Positions 12,570 to 22,770 of a DNA stretch of 64,000 nucleotides are shown here, piece after piece. A program made the position numbers and the translations under genes. Each line of letters starts with the position of its first letter. Positions within the stretch are counted from its first letter, which is position 1. Source of the stretch: Macrocystis pyrifera. Lineage: Eukaryota > Sar > Phaeophyceae > Laminariales > Laminariaceae. Below the pieces are notes generated by a model, which made no database searches, had not been told where the DNA came from, and saw only the letters and a program-made list of their open reading frames with translations. Location: NCBI GenBank assembly GCA_031763025.1, contig JASSKH010000007.1, forward strand, positions 8,447,930-8,511,929, written 5' to 3'.

Positions 12570-13495
12570 TATCTGATGAGAACACGGAGGACACAACGCA
12601 TTCACGATGCAATAATCAACGGGCAGCGTTGGCCAGACAGAGGTACTTACACACAAACATAAGGCACGTCGAGTACACGACGCAAAGCGGGCAGAGATCG
12701 TTAATAATTTGACGGCGAAACAATAATGCGCGTCGAGTACAAATTGTCAAGATGTCAGTCGTATGCTGCTGCACACTAGCCCATGTCGTGTATTCGACCC
12801 CCAAGCAAGCCGGCCCCCTACCTAAAATTCTCGATGCGATCCCCTAATGTACTTGCGCCCGACTTGTTCGGTCCCCTAGTTCACCGGTCATTATTCTACT
12901 GCTGTTTGTTGCGGAACTTACCCCCGTATGACATGATGAAGCAGGACGAACTGACGTCTATTGATAGTATGTAGACAGCGTTGGGCATAATGACCGTCGT
13001 ACGCTGCCACTGCTGCTGGACATACTCACCGTTCTCTTGATCACGACGCAATGCAATCACGGCGCCATACGACGAGTACACATGGCCGTTGACGTTGACG
13101 TACTTTTATCCTGTGCCGCTTGTTTCGATTTCATGAACAGGCGCGAGCCATCTGACGATAACATGGAGGACGTGGAGGACGCTGCGCGTTCACGACTCAA
13201 ACGGCGGGCAGCGTTAGCCAGACAGAGGTGATGTACTATCCCCCTACTTTTTCGGTCCTCGTAGTTCACCGGTCTGTATGCCGCTGCTGTTGCTGAACTT
13301 TCACTGTATGAAGCAGGACGAACTCATGTAATGACGTAATAGATAGCTTTGGGCAGTGACCGTCGTACGCCGCCACTGCTGCCGGACATCACCGTTCTCT
13401 CGATCACGACGCAATGCAATCACGGCGACATACGACGAGTACACCTGGCCGTCGACGTTGACGTACTTCTATCCTGTGCCGCTTGCAGTCGGTTT
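12570..13495 (+). repeat. Local tandem duplication with exon-like segments
   Basis: Two diverged units repeat in the same order. The first part is gatgagaacacggaggac... at about 12575 and gacgataacatggaggac... at about 13155. Next comes cggtcc..tagttcaccggtc (12870, 13252), then gaccgtcgtacgc.gccactgctgc (12990, 13360), then the near-identical block 13019-13130 against 13384-13495 (offset 365). The first block reads as an acidic-to-basic segment ending RAALARQR in both units, followed by GTACTT or GTGATG, which are donor-like. The duplicated unit may contain an exon of the RING-type genes downstream. Confidence 0.6.
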
Positions 13496-14099
13496 ATGTG
13501 AAAGTGTGCAACTATTGCCTTGCAGTTCCTGCGTTGATTCAAGTGAAAGTGTGTGAGTGCCGCGAAGTAGGCAAACGTGAGATGTATCTGCAGCAACGGT
13601 ACACATGGTAGTCGTACGCTGCTGGTGCTGTCTGCTGCTGCTGTACGAATCTGCGCGGAATATCCGCCTCCCCCACCCCTCCCTGTGTTTGGAAATATGA
13701 GGCTCGAATAAAACGTCCTCCGTGTTACACAGCACCTCCCGAGTCGATAATACTGCCGTACAGAAGTATCTGCAGCAACGGAACACATGGTACGCAACAC
13801 CTCCCTTGTCTACAGTACATATCTATCTGCAGCAACGGTACCGTGTTGCACAAACCTCCCTCACATGTCGCTTAATAAATGCTACAGTATCTGGGGCAAC
13901 GGTACACATGGTAGTCGTACGTTGTTGCTTCTGCTGCTGTTGGCATCGTCGTCTACTGCTCCGCTTCCGTACAATCTTGATATATTTGTCGTCGTCGTCG
14001 TCTACTCCGTCGTCCCTTTACCTGTGTGCAACTCTTCCTGGCCAACCCTCAACTTCGCAACCGGGGAAGACTACCCGCCAAAATACGTCTGAGGGTTCC

Positions 14100-14366
14100 C
14101 ACCCGGTCTTCATCGAAACCCGCCCAACTGCAGCTGTGGACACCCCGTTAGGTCTAGAGCTTTGCCCGGTCCATAACGAAGCCAGTATCGCGCAGAGTCT
14201 TCAAACAGGACAGACGAGTCTCGTCGTGTTCGAACTCGACAACCGTACGATATGTGCTGTCTTTCTAGCATGTCGTGAGAGCAGAACGACGCCCTCTTGC
14301 GGCCACAGCTGTAATCTCTGCTGTGCCGAGGACTTAGTTCGCCACCTCAGGCATCGTCCTTTCTGA
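14100..14366 (+). pseudogene. RING-finger-like segment 1 (degenerate)
   Basis: This is the open end of a plus-strand frame stopping at 14366. The segment 14250-14345 reads ICAVF...CGHSCNLCCAEDLVRH. It resembles the RING segment at 17157-17333, which has CAIC...CDHILHYFCIEDLVR at the equivalent place. Here the second metal ligand is Phe (CAVF), the H5 position is Asn, and the final Cys pair falls after the stop in another frame as CPVF. I read it as a decayed or non-zinc-binding paralogue. The protein start is not visible and upstream splicing is likely. A genuine divergent exon remains possible. Confidence 0.4.
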
Positions 14367-14545
14367 CGAAGATACATTGTCATCAAGTGTCCGGTTTTCG
14401 GAGGTCAATACCGTTGTCGTCAATTTCCTCGTTCGATAATGCTCGATTTATGCCCTTGCCTTGGCTATCTCTCGCCGAGTACGTCCGACGGAATCCGACT
14501 CAACATCCGTAGCAGCGTCCGGTTGTTGTGACGACTCTGAATGTA

Positions 14546-14845
14546 TGAGGAAGCGGGTTGCCTGGCTGTATTACTCCACCCGGCTGGGGACCGTGCATCC
14601 TGGAATATTGCTGGCGCAATCGCGTGGAGCCCGTTCTTCCCGACGTATCTAGTACCTGTGAACTACAAGGTGTTTTGTACCTACACCCAGCGCTAGCAAC
14701 AGCGATCATAGAGTGGGACTCTAAGTTGGAGAATATGTTGGTTGGCGATCCTGTTCCTGCTTTAGCATGGCCTCTTCCTGCTGCACACCTCGACGGCCTC
14801 ATTGAGACTTACACTGCTGTGAACATACTACGACCGGCTGCTTAG
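14546..14845 (+). CDS. Hypothetical exon, C-terminal type
   Basis: An open frame of about 100 codons runs to a TAG at 14843-14845. It reads as ordinary protein (for example DGLIETYTAVNILRPAA at its end) rather than low complexity, and has Trp, Asp and Glu well distributed. There is no in-frame ATG near its beginning, so if real it is an exon. It follows RING-like segment 1 at about 180 bp and could be the C-terminal part of the same gene. No family is recognised. Confidence 0.3.
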
Positions 14846-14849
14846 CATT

Positions 14850-15439
14850 TTTGTTGTACTGTATATCGTGTGAATACGTTCGATCGAAGTATCCGACGGA
14901 CAGCTTGCAAAAATGTGTTTCGGCTCAATCTTCGATTTCTCGTCACACGTTTTCCTTTGGTGTCGTCATGTTCTCTGCGCCGGTATGCTTATAGCTGAAA
15001 TGCATATCAGGAGTCGTGGAGCTCTGCATTGATGTGTGTACTACCGTAGCGGCAATAACATAGGCCTGAACCACTCGGCGTCCTTACATCGCTATCAAGC
15101 CCGTATTTTCACATGTTGTCTGTGTTATGCGAGCATACCCGGTATTATGTATCGGTTCCTATGCGAATGAAGCAACACGTGTTGTCACAAGCATCTAACT
15201 TTCGCTCGAAGCGCTGCGTACGGTACGTCGTTTTTCCTTATATCGACACAACTCAACCTGTGTCTCCTCTGTCTGCCGATTTCTCTTGGCCTAGGTGGTG
15301 TATTGAAGGCATCCGCATCAACGTTTAACTGTAATGTTTTTGCTTTTGCTCCCCAGGCTGTCGTCTCTTGTCGTAATTCTTGTGCTCTGTTTGGTACTTA
15401 CTTTCACATCTTTGTCTTCATATTTCGTCTTTTGAATAG
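14850..15439. other. Unassigned DNA, probably intron or intergenic before RING segment 2
   Basis: The stretch ends in two acceptor-like pyrimidine tracts, tttttgcttttgctccccag at about 15339-15358 and cgtcttttgaatag at about 15426-15439. Near 14880-14930 there is a weak relative of repeat W (cagcttgcaaaaatg). No gene is supported. Confidence 0.4.
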
Positions 15440-15997
15440 AAGCAGCGGGCTAGTGCAAGACTGCAGCTCGCCCGTTTTCCGACGCCTGGTCATCGCCAAG
15501 TGATATCTTCGCCGTGTCCTGTACATGGCATCTGCGGCATCTGCCGCGATTCGCTGTCTCCTCAGTTTATCGTCATGTGGCCCTGCAGTCACGTTTTCCA
15601 TCACTCTTGCGTCGAAAACGTACTTCGGTACGCTAGATATAGTGCTTCGTCTGGCCGTGTGACGGTCGACTGCATGATGTGTGGTGGGCCAGCCGCCGCC
15701 GCTCTCGTTCCGAGACTCGGCGACGTCGAGGACTCCCTTCCTCTTCAGGTTCGGGCTGTGCGTGCTGAGGACGGATTTGGCGACGAAGATGCTGATGGTC
15801 CTTTGGAGCCATGGCACATTTTCGCTCGGCGCCAAATTGTGTTCGGTGGTTCCGCCATTTTAATTACTCTTCAAGAAACATTGCCCAACTTCGTACCCCG
15901 CTTTCATTCCTGCCCGCGGGTGGGACCCTTAGTTGCGCTGCCCGCGGCTAATATCGGCGGGCGTCCGGCAACAGCAGTTTCTCGGCGCCCACGCTGA
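15440..15997 (+). CDS. RING-finger protein exon (segment 2)
   Basis: The frame is open from the acceptor-like AG at 15439 to TGA at 15995-15997, about 185 codons. It contains a RING-H2-type finger: CGIC near codons 31-34, then CSHVFHHSC (C-x-H-x2-H-x2-C), then CMMCGG after a spacer of about 28 residues. RING fingers usually recruit ubiquitin E2 enzymes, so an E3 ligase role is the family expectation. The tail is acidic (EDGFGDEDADG) and then basic. No ATG precedes the finger, so the start must lie in an earlier exon. The stretch before the finger (KQRASARLQLARF) resembles the RAALARQR ends of the duplicated exon-like segments upstream, which suggests related genes in tandem. Confidence 0.55.
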   Translation, partial: KQRASARLQLARFPTPGHRQVISSPCPVHGICGICRDSLSPQFIVMWPCSHVFHHSCVENVLRYARYSASSGRVTVDCMMCGGPAAAALVPRLGDVEDSLPLQVRAVRAEDGFGDEDADGPLEPWHIFARRQIVFGGSAILITLQETLPNFVPRFHSCPRVGPLVALPAANIGGRPATAVSRRPR

Positions 15998-15999
15998 AA

Positions 16000-17150
16000 C
16001 TCGGCCCGTCTTTGGTCTGCGGGCCGTGAGTGTCGGCTCAGCCATCCAACACCAACCAGGACAGCGTCGCCGCCGTTCGACTTACCTCCGTTTCCTTCGC
16101 TGCGTGCGCCACGAATTTATCCGTGACTGGTGTGGAGTCACTCTGCGTAGTTCTTTTTTGCGCGATCGGTACGGCGCGGTAATATCGTCTTCCTTGTTTG
16201 TGATTATTGTTGAATGTCGCTATCGGTCGTGTTCGCGGCCAGCTGTTTTGTTTGTGGTCTTTGTTCAATGTCACCATCGGTCGTGTTAAGTTTCAGTACA
16301 TACTGTACGGGCGGGGCGGGGCGTGGGTCCGAACTGGGGAGGGCCGCGGGTGGGGGCGCGCGCTGCTTTTGACGTGCGGTGGCATATCTATGTCGGCTGT
16401 CGTATCTTACAGTACTCGTCCAGCTTATGAAAAGGGGATCAGTGACATTTATCAATGTGTCGTGTCGGCTTGGTTGTCTGTGGTTGCTGTTGGATACATT
16501 TCGCTGTGCCCACTGTATTCAGCGGTGGTCGGAGTCCAGAGCTCAAATCAATGTATCGGCGGGCTGCAGCATGCTGCTGTTGCGACGGCGTAGTTGAAGT
16601 CGACAGTGAAACAAAATATATGGTAGAGCAGCGTCTCGTTCGATTAATACTGGAGCACAACATAACTGCCGTCTAATGCTGCAGCGTCAGCAGCAAGCGA
16701 CAGAGCTATCGACTCTGTCATCGTTATCGCTACATACATGGATATTACCTACGTGAGATACGTCCGTGTGACGCAATCCATTTCTGTATGATGAAGAGAT
16801 TTTTCATTTTTCCAATTGCCTGTCAATCCTGCCTGCATGATGATATATATGCTTGTTGTTTGACTTGCACTTGTGCCACCGAGCGTGACAGACCGTGGTG
16901 GGCATGTTTTTATGATTTATGTGTGCAAGTCATTACAACCTCGATGACGGATATAATGATAACGGGCGCGGTCGTGGGTTCGACAATAAATTGACGATAA
17001 CTCCGACGATACTCGTATATATCTTGTCGTATTTATATTAGTATCTACGAAGGATTTATTTTGTACGTCGTTAGCAACCCCCAACATCGCCCCAAGACTT
17101 TTCTCCCGGTCTGACGACATCTCCTCCGCACTGCTGCTCCCTCGGAATAG
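16000..17150. other. Unassigned DNA between RING segments
   Basis: A GC-rich patch (16305-16380) and short frames are visible. One plus-strand frame (16455-16676) ends in ordinary-looking sequence, YMVEQRLVRLILEHNITAV, but matches nothing I know. It may contain exons of the flanking RING genes. None can be defined. Confidence 0.3.
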
Positions 17151-17156
17151 GGTAGC

Positions 17157-17333
17157 ATGGAGTCCGTCCCCGACTCTTGCGCGATATGTGGGGATCCGTT
17201 GCTGTGCCAGGTCCGCAATATGGCGCTGAGTTGCGACCATATATTGCACTATTTTTGTATTGAAGACTTGGTTCGCCGTTCTAGGTGCAGTTGCTCCACG
17301 GATTTTCGTCTCCATCAGAGGGCCCCGCTATAG
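17157..17333 (+). CDS. Small RING-finger protein or exon (segment 3)
   Basis: This is a 58-codon frame from ATG (17157) to TAG (17331-17333), with an in-frame stop (17148) shortly upstream. It contains CAIC, then CDHILHYFC matching C-x-H-x2-H-x2-C, followed by IEDLVRRSRCSC, which could supply the final ligands as C-x-C rather than C-x2-C. The core strongly resembles segment 1 (shared C..EDLVR). As a stand-alone protein it would be little more than the zinc domain, so a 5' exon of a longer spliced gene is equally likely. An E3-type role is the family inference only. Confidence 0.45.
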   Translation: MESVPDSCAICGDPLLCQVRNMALSCDHILHYFCIEDLVRRSRCSCSTDFRLHQRAPL

Positions 17334-17339
17334 ATTGTA

Positions 17340-18027
17340 CGAATTGTCGCTCCAGGTAGATGTTGATTCGTACTCATTGCCATTTGTACAATGAGACGAG
17401 TACTTCACGTAGGGCCCACACCAGGTCCGAGCGCAGGATACGTTGTATGTCTCGCGGGATAACACCCTTGGTATATGCTGGCCTCGTTTTACACCTGCAG
17501 CTGGATGGGAAACTTCGTGTCCTCGAATTTCGTGCGCGTCTGCGTCGGCACCAACGTCCGGTGTCCCGCGCATATGTTGTTTCCTGTCCCCGGACCATTG
17601 CTTCGAGCTGCTCCGCTGGAAATATGACCTGAACAACATGGCCGAAGGTAGACCAGTTCCGCCATTTCCATGGGCCCCGTCATCTCCTTAAACAACGCCA
17701 CGTATGAAGGCGTGAACTCGCATTCTACTACTGTCTCCACGTCGTTTTTGGTTTGCGACTTATTTTTCGGCTGATGGAGTGTACGTGCGCGAATAATGTT
17801 TTGGTTTATTATTTTGTGGACAAAGCAACACAAGTGTGTAGGATGTTCCTGTACGAACGCCGTCAATGCTTGCCGTTATGATGCAGGTCATTGGTGCATG
17901 ACTTTCTTGTACGCCGTTAGAGCACCAAACCCACTGCTGCTGTAGTAGCGTCTGCTTTTTGAGTCCAGGAGTGCAACTGATGTATCATACACTGCTATAC
18001 CTGATATGCAGTTTGACACATGTCGTA
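17340..18027. other. Unassigned DNA after RING segment 3
   Basis: Overlapping open frames on both strands at 17360-17870 do not resemble any family. No RNA gene or transposon end is recognised. Confidence 0.3.
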
Positions 18028-18611
18028 CGGGTGCGAGTATTATACGATTATTAGTATGCTTGTAGATGCCGTTTCAATGTAAACCGAATATCCTTCCGTA
18101 AATCAGCAGTATCCCTCATACGCTTCTCTGGCAGCCGTTTCCCAAATTCCGTCCCCACATCATTTCATTTTAGCTACCGGTATTCGTGTTTTATCCTATC
18201 CCTCATCAACGTTCCATCCCCAGGTCATTATACGATTGAGTAATCACCACGCCTCACGCTAGGCTTGGAACGCGTAGTTTCTCTTTGGCGCGAAATAGCA
18301 AGCCGTGGATAAGGCTGTCCGGGTGCGAGTATTATACGATTATTAGTATGCTTGTAGATGCCGTTTCAATGTAAACCGAATATCCTTCCGTAAATCAGCA
18401 GTATCCCTCATACGCTTCTCTGGCAGCCGTTTCCCAAATTCCGTCCCCACATCATTTCATTTTAGCTACCGGTATTCGTGTTTTATCCTATCCCTCATCA
18501 ACGTTCCATCCCCAGGTCATTATACGATTGAGTAATCACCACGCCTCACGCTAGGCTTGGAACGCGTAGTTTCTCTTTGGCGCGAAATAGCAAGCCGTGG
18601 ATAAGGCTGTC
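18028..18611. repeat. Identical 292-bp tandem duplication
   Basis: The unit 18028-18319 (starting cgggtgcgagtattatacga, ending gataaggctgtc) is followed directly by a second copy, 18320-18611. I found no difference between the copies by eye. This means a very recent duplication or an assembly artefact. Neither copy contains a convincing coding frame. Confidence 0.85.
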
Positions 18612-18818
18612 GCGTCCCACGCAAGACCTAGTCGTTGTATGATTTTCTCCCTTTTCCTCTCAGCTCGCATCCTGAACCGTGATCTATGAGGCGAGGTCTC
18701 GGCGATGGCGGTGATACATAATGTGCGACAATGTGAAGCAGCAGAACCAACAGTGCGAATGTCACTGGGACCCACGTGCAGAGCAACCCTCTGCGCGCTA
18801 TGTTATGTGACTTATTTT

Positions 18819-19698
18819 CAGGGCTTTTCGCGGGTCAGGCCAAACCTCACGGGTCGGCTCGGCTCGGCTCGGGTCAGCTGACTCGACCCGACCAGCGAAA
18901 TCTTGAAAGCTTCTTGACCCGACCCGATCCGACCCGCGAGATTTCAAAAGTTGTTGACCCGACCCGACCCGACCCGTGAGATTTGAAAATATCCTGACCC
19001 AACCCGACCCGACCCGCGAGATTTCAAAACCTTCTGACCCGACCCGACCCGACTCGCCACCTTCGGATTGACCCGTGAGACACGGGTTTCATGCGGGTCG
19101 GGTCACCTTGACCCGCGAGACTATTTATCTTGACCCGCAGGTCTGACCTGCGGATCCGGCCCGTGGGTCGACACTTTAAAAACAATTTAATTTTCATTTT
19201 TGTGCCCACAAGCGATATGTGGCTTGGCTGTAGCGGGTATAAATGGATGCGGGCATGCGGATTTGGCCTTATTTTGATGTTTGAATAAGATACCAAAGGA
19301 GAATTGTTGAGTATGTGTAAGAGAAAAGCCTTTGGGTATGAGAGCGGGAAGTGTTTTGAGTGTCGGATCCACGGGCCGGATGCGCGGGTCCGTCCCGCGG
19401 GTCAGCAGAAAAGAACTCGCGGGTCACGCTGGCCCGACCCGCGAGTGACCTGTTTCTCGCGGGTCATGATCTGACCCGACCCGTGAGCTTTTCATCACCT
19501 CTTGATCCGACTCAACCCGACCCGTGAGGTTTGAAAAACTCTTGACCCGACCCGACCCGACCCGTGAGATTTTAAAACCTCTTGACCCGACCTGACCCGA
19601 CCCGTGAGAGTTTGAACACCGACCCGACCCGACCCGTGACATTTTGAACACCCCGTGACCCGACCCGCGTGTCGGTTCATGACCCGCGAAAAGCCCTG
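18819..19698. mobile_element. Non-autonomous hAT-like element with GACCC arrays, complete copy (H1)
   Basis: This 880-bp element begins CAGGGCTTTTCGCGGGTCA (18819-18837) and ends with its exact reverse complement (19680-19698). It is flanked by a perfect 8-bp duplication, CTTATTTT (18811-18818 and 19699-19706). An 8-bp target duplication with CAGGG termini is typical of the hAT superfamily. The subterminal regions consist of GACCC pentamers interspersed with gtgagatttgaaaa phrases. Such arrays may act as transposase binding sites (inference). The centre is AT-richer and shared with the other two copies. No transposase frame exists, so movement would need an enzyme from elsewhere. Confidence 0.85.
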
Positions 19699-19706
19699 CT
19701 TATTTT

Positions 19707-20300
19707 ATGGGAACCCGAAACCAGAAGACAAAACAGGATTTCCCTTCATCGTGTAGAAACCCCAGGGTAGTGTCGTCGGTAGACATGACCCATTTCCGAT
19801 CACTGCCCGAGCATGAAAACCCGAGCTTTCAACACACAGCACCCGCCGCCGCCGATTCTTGCCTCACAGGGCACCAGATGGTATCAACCCTTCGAGCCCG
19901 TATGCCCCATTGCTCTGAGAGTGCTTGTTGCCAAGTTCGAGAGTCGTTGAAGCTGTATGGCCGGAGTTCTCGCTCGAGACATCGGAGCCGGACCCATTTC
20001 TGGCCGTTTTTTTTCCAGACGAAACTGGGTCCCAGTTTCCTTTAAAAAAAAGAAAAAGAACGGGCCAGAAATGGGTCACAGGTTCTTACGTCTCGAGGGA
20101 GAACTCCGGCCACACAGCATCAACGACCCTCAAATTCGGTAGCGAGCACTCTCAGAGCAGTGGAGCATATAGCCTCGAAGTTTTGGCGTCATCCCGTACT
20201 CTGTGAGGGGAGGAGCTACTGAATCTTACGGGAACCTGAAACCGGAAAACCAAACAGGATTTATTTCCCGTCATCGTTCGTGTAGAAACCCGAGGATAGT
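19707..20300. repeat. Foldback element with flanking direct repeats
   Basis: Arms of about 120 bp at roughly 19893-20010 and 20068-20186 are reverse complements with about one mismatch in six. They share ctctgagagtgct, gccggagttctc and acccatttctggcc, and they enclose an A/T-rich loop centred near 20042. Outside the arms, a block starting gggaac-ccgaaacc-gaa occurs at about 19709-19790 and again at 20230-20310 in the same orientation. The whole could be a foldback transposon or an internally duplicated MITE. Confidence 0.65.
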
Positions 20301-20585
20301 GCCCTCGGTAGGGCCTCTGTGACATTCTCAGTTCTCAGGTCATTGTCGCTTTTGTCTTCGAGCTGTGGCTCCTCCTCCTCGAATTTCGGAGGCCACAACG
20401 TGCTCGTTAGCCCGCGCCCGGCGGTGTCTTTGGGTAGCCGCCCGTTGTCCACAAGTGTCGTACGAAGCAGAGTCTGCCATGCCTCTATACCGGCCTTCGG
20501 ATACCGTTACGTTTTGGTCCGCGTGGGCTGCATAGGCTGTCTTGATCAGGCGTATTTCGAGACACGACAAATAAGGAGTGTGAGA
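20301..20585 (-). repeat. Relative of the interior of the PIF-like MITE
   Basis: Inverted relative to 47880-48105, this region shares gtcgt-cctcgaaatacgcctgatcaag, ggcatggcagactctgcttcgtac, ggacaacgggcggctaccca and gaggaggagcca. The TIR ends seen at 47719 and 48456 are not found here, so this is an internal or truncated relative. Confidence 0.55.
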
Positions 20586-20649
20586 TAGTCGCTACTAGAG
20601 GTTGGATCCTGCGGGTACCCTCTACAAACGGGTATCCTGAGGTGTTGCA

Positions 20650-21060
20650 TGTCGCTGCCACGCGGCTTGTCTGCTGACGGCGCGGGCATATATGGGTAAG
20701 GAATCACCAAGCCTTGCCCTCGCAAGAAACCGGGGGATCAGGAAGTGGCTGTGGCGGTATATTGTTCGACATGAATGAGTTCCACTAAAAAATCAAATGT
20801 CTACCATCGGACAGCGATGGCCGATACACAAGTTCTAGAGCACTCCGGAGGGAACGGGTTGGACCACGAGAACCACTTGCTGTGGAGGGTGCCTCATGTG
20901 TGCGAGTTATGCCTATTACAGTATCCACGGGCGCTGTCGAGCGCCATATGGCCAGGAATCACGTGCTGTGGCAATTGAGTCATTCTGAAAAATTGCACCG
21001 CGTAAAAAATCGACTCGGCTTCTTCTTTTTGTTTCATTTTTTTTCTAGTTTTTTTTCTCG
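20650..21060 (-). repeat. Dispersed repeat Z, copy 2
   Basis: This is the reverse-complement counterpart of 6090-6475, sharing the blocks listed there. On its right it abuts the 3' end of retrotransposon A, where that element's LTR should be. The junction near 21060-21075 is therefore chimeric. Confidence 0.6.
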
Positions 21061-21130
21061 CTAGGACCTGCTCTAAACAGAGAACCAAGGGAAAATAACA
21101 GGCAAACCAAAGCACAAAGCACCCTCCAAG

Positions 21131-21616
21131 GTAGCGGCAGCAGTCAAGAAAACACGAGCTGACCGGTCCGGGGTCGTCCAAGAAGCGAACGACGTACTGT
21201 CCAGGAGTTGAGGTGTGGGCGGAAATTTGTCCGAGCCACCAAAAATGATATTGACCCTTGTACCAAAAGTGAGCGCCGATAGGCAAGGTGGTGCCGCTGA
21301 ACCGGCGAGTCCATGTTTGCTGGTCGACGTAGCTGTATCCAGGAGGCAGAAAACAGGCGCCCTTGACGCGGGCGAGCTTGCGTTGAGCGGCACCCACGCG
21401 CATACGGCGGTACGCCCTGTTTGACTGTCGTATTGCAGGGGCGGCCCAGTAGTTGAGGATGTGTTGGCGAGAGTGAAGGAGGTCCGATTCACGTTCCCAA
21501 GACGGCCGGAGGAGGCCTTTCCAGTGTCTTTCGTAGAGAACGGCGATGACTTCGCCCCGGCCTCGTACCGACCGGTGACTGGAAATCTTGTCGACCTCCA
21601 AACGCTCAATGGGCAC
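21131..21616 (-). pseudogene. Element A: chromodomain and small C-terminal domain
   Basis: From about 21610 to 21437 the frame reads a chromodomain-like segment: RLEVDKI, then a basic loop HRSVRGRG, VIAVLYERHWKG, PSWERE and a closing helix ILNYW. This matches the (V/L)E.I...R....V.W.G....WE pattern. A second small domain follows at about 21330-21180 (GAHFWYKG, FWWLGQI, VVRFLDDPGP), rich in aromatics and possibly an SH3/Tudor-like barrel. Chromodomains in this retrotransposon group steer integration to chromatin marks. The second domain's role is inferred only from its conservation in element B. The frame stays open past the domains into adjoining repeat. Confidence 0.6.
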
Positions 21617-21654
21617 GGGAACGTCTTCGGCGGTGACGCGGGAGGGGGGATGTA

Positions 21655-22165
21655 CTCGATAGGAGAGATGTACTCGATCTCATGCATGGCCGTAGTCGTA
21701 TGACCATAGACCCTCGCATCCCTACAATGCCAGGACGGAGCATGTCGGGTTTTCACCGACCAGGCAGACATTGCTTGCACCAAGTGCGAAGCGCCGTGAG
21801 GTGTCCGGCGAGTCGCATGAAGGGTGAGCTGCATCCTACTAAGAACCGCTTGTGAGGCGGACTTGCATATGGATGACAGCTTCAATGAGTTAGTTTAATT
21901 TCCGATGTGGCCACTTCCAGAGACAGCAATGGGAGTACTATGTAACTGCCTCGTTGGTGCCTTACCTTGAACACTACGTGATACGATCAATTCCCTTGTG
22001 CAGAATAAAGGTTCTTTACTTCGCACAAATGATCTAACTAGACGACCAGCTGTGGGCGACCGCCAAAAACAAAAACGGTACCCTGGATGTCTAGCTCACG
22101 TAGTGAGCGGCATGTTTTACAGTGTCGTTGCCAACCGACGCCAACCCAACCCACATATATGTGTG
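21655..22165. other. Insert within the integrase C-terminus of element A
   Basis: In element B the segment YVLNN is separated from VTEDDV...ERLEVEK by only about ten residues. In A the same two anchors lie about 500 bp apart. The extra DNA carries no retrotransposon protein, and no clear inverted ends or target duplication are seen. It could be a small insertion or an intron-like segment. Confidence 0.45.
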
Positions 22166-22769
22166 CGGGGGGCGCGGGAGGGAGGGGACTTACTGTAGGG
22201 GTATGGTTGTTGAGGACGTATTGCGTTAGTCCAGCGGGGAGATATCGGGGGAGGTCGATTGTGTCATGTGGGTTGGTGCAAGGTTTGCAGCGGGCTACCG
22301 ACACGCGACAGTGGGCGTCGGCGCCCGACATGTCGTTAGGAAGGTCCAAGTATAGCAATTTGGCGGCCAAAGGGCGGCCGTCCGGCGTCGAGTCCGAAGG
22401 CCCGGGGCCGACAGCTAATATCTTGAATAGACCTGTCCAGTTGAGCGATAGCTTCGCCTTGAGAACCTTGACATCGGTGCCAGATTTCGCACCCTGGCGA
22501 ATGGTGGCAGCGGTGTTGTAGATCCATACCCAGTTACCGATGGTGTAGGTAGGGCGTTGTTTGAAGGCGTCTGAGAGCGCTGAGTTACGGCGCTCCACGA
22601 GAGAGACCGTGATAGCGTGTTGTTCACGCACCAGCGCATACGCACGCCGTTGGCGGTCGGCGGCGAGGTCGCAGTACTCCAGTTGGTCGCGGACGAGGCT
22701 TTGGTGGCCTCCGGCGTAGTGTTGTTCGAAGATGGTGAGGGGAAGGCGGGGGAGGCGGTTCATGTGCAC
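22166..22769 (-). pseudogene. Element A: integrase C-terminal region with GPY/F module
   Basis: The frame continues from the integrase core. It has the helical segment DRQRRAYALVREQHA and then the GPY/F-type motif KLSLNWTGLFKILAVGP. Here the GPY triplet reads GLF, whereas element B has GPY. It continues to RCKPC and YVLNN before the insert. This module follows the catalytic core in Ty3/gypsy integrases and contributes to DNA binding and multimerisation. The frame overlaps the core frame's end by a shift at about 22770. Confidence 0.7.
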
Positions 22770-22770
22770 C

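Noticed and set aside
18819..19698. GACCC arrays read as a satellite or telomere-type repeat
   Set aside because: They sit inside elements with defined inverted ends and, in one case, a perfect 8-bp duplication.
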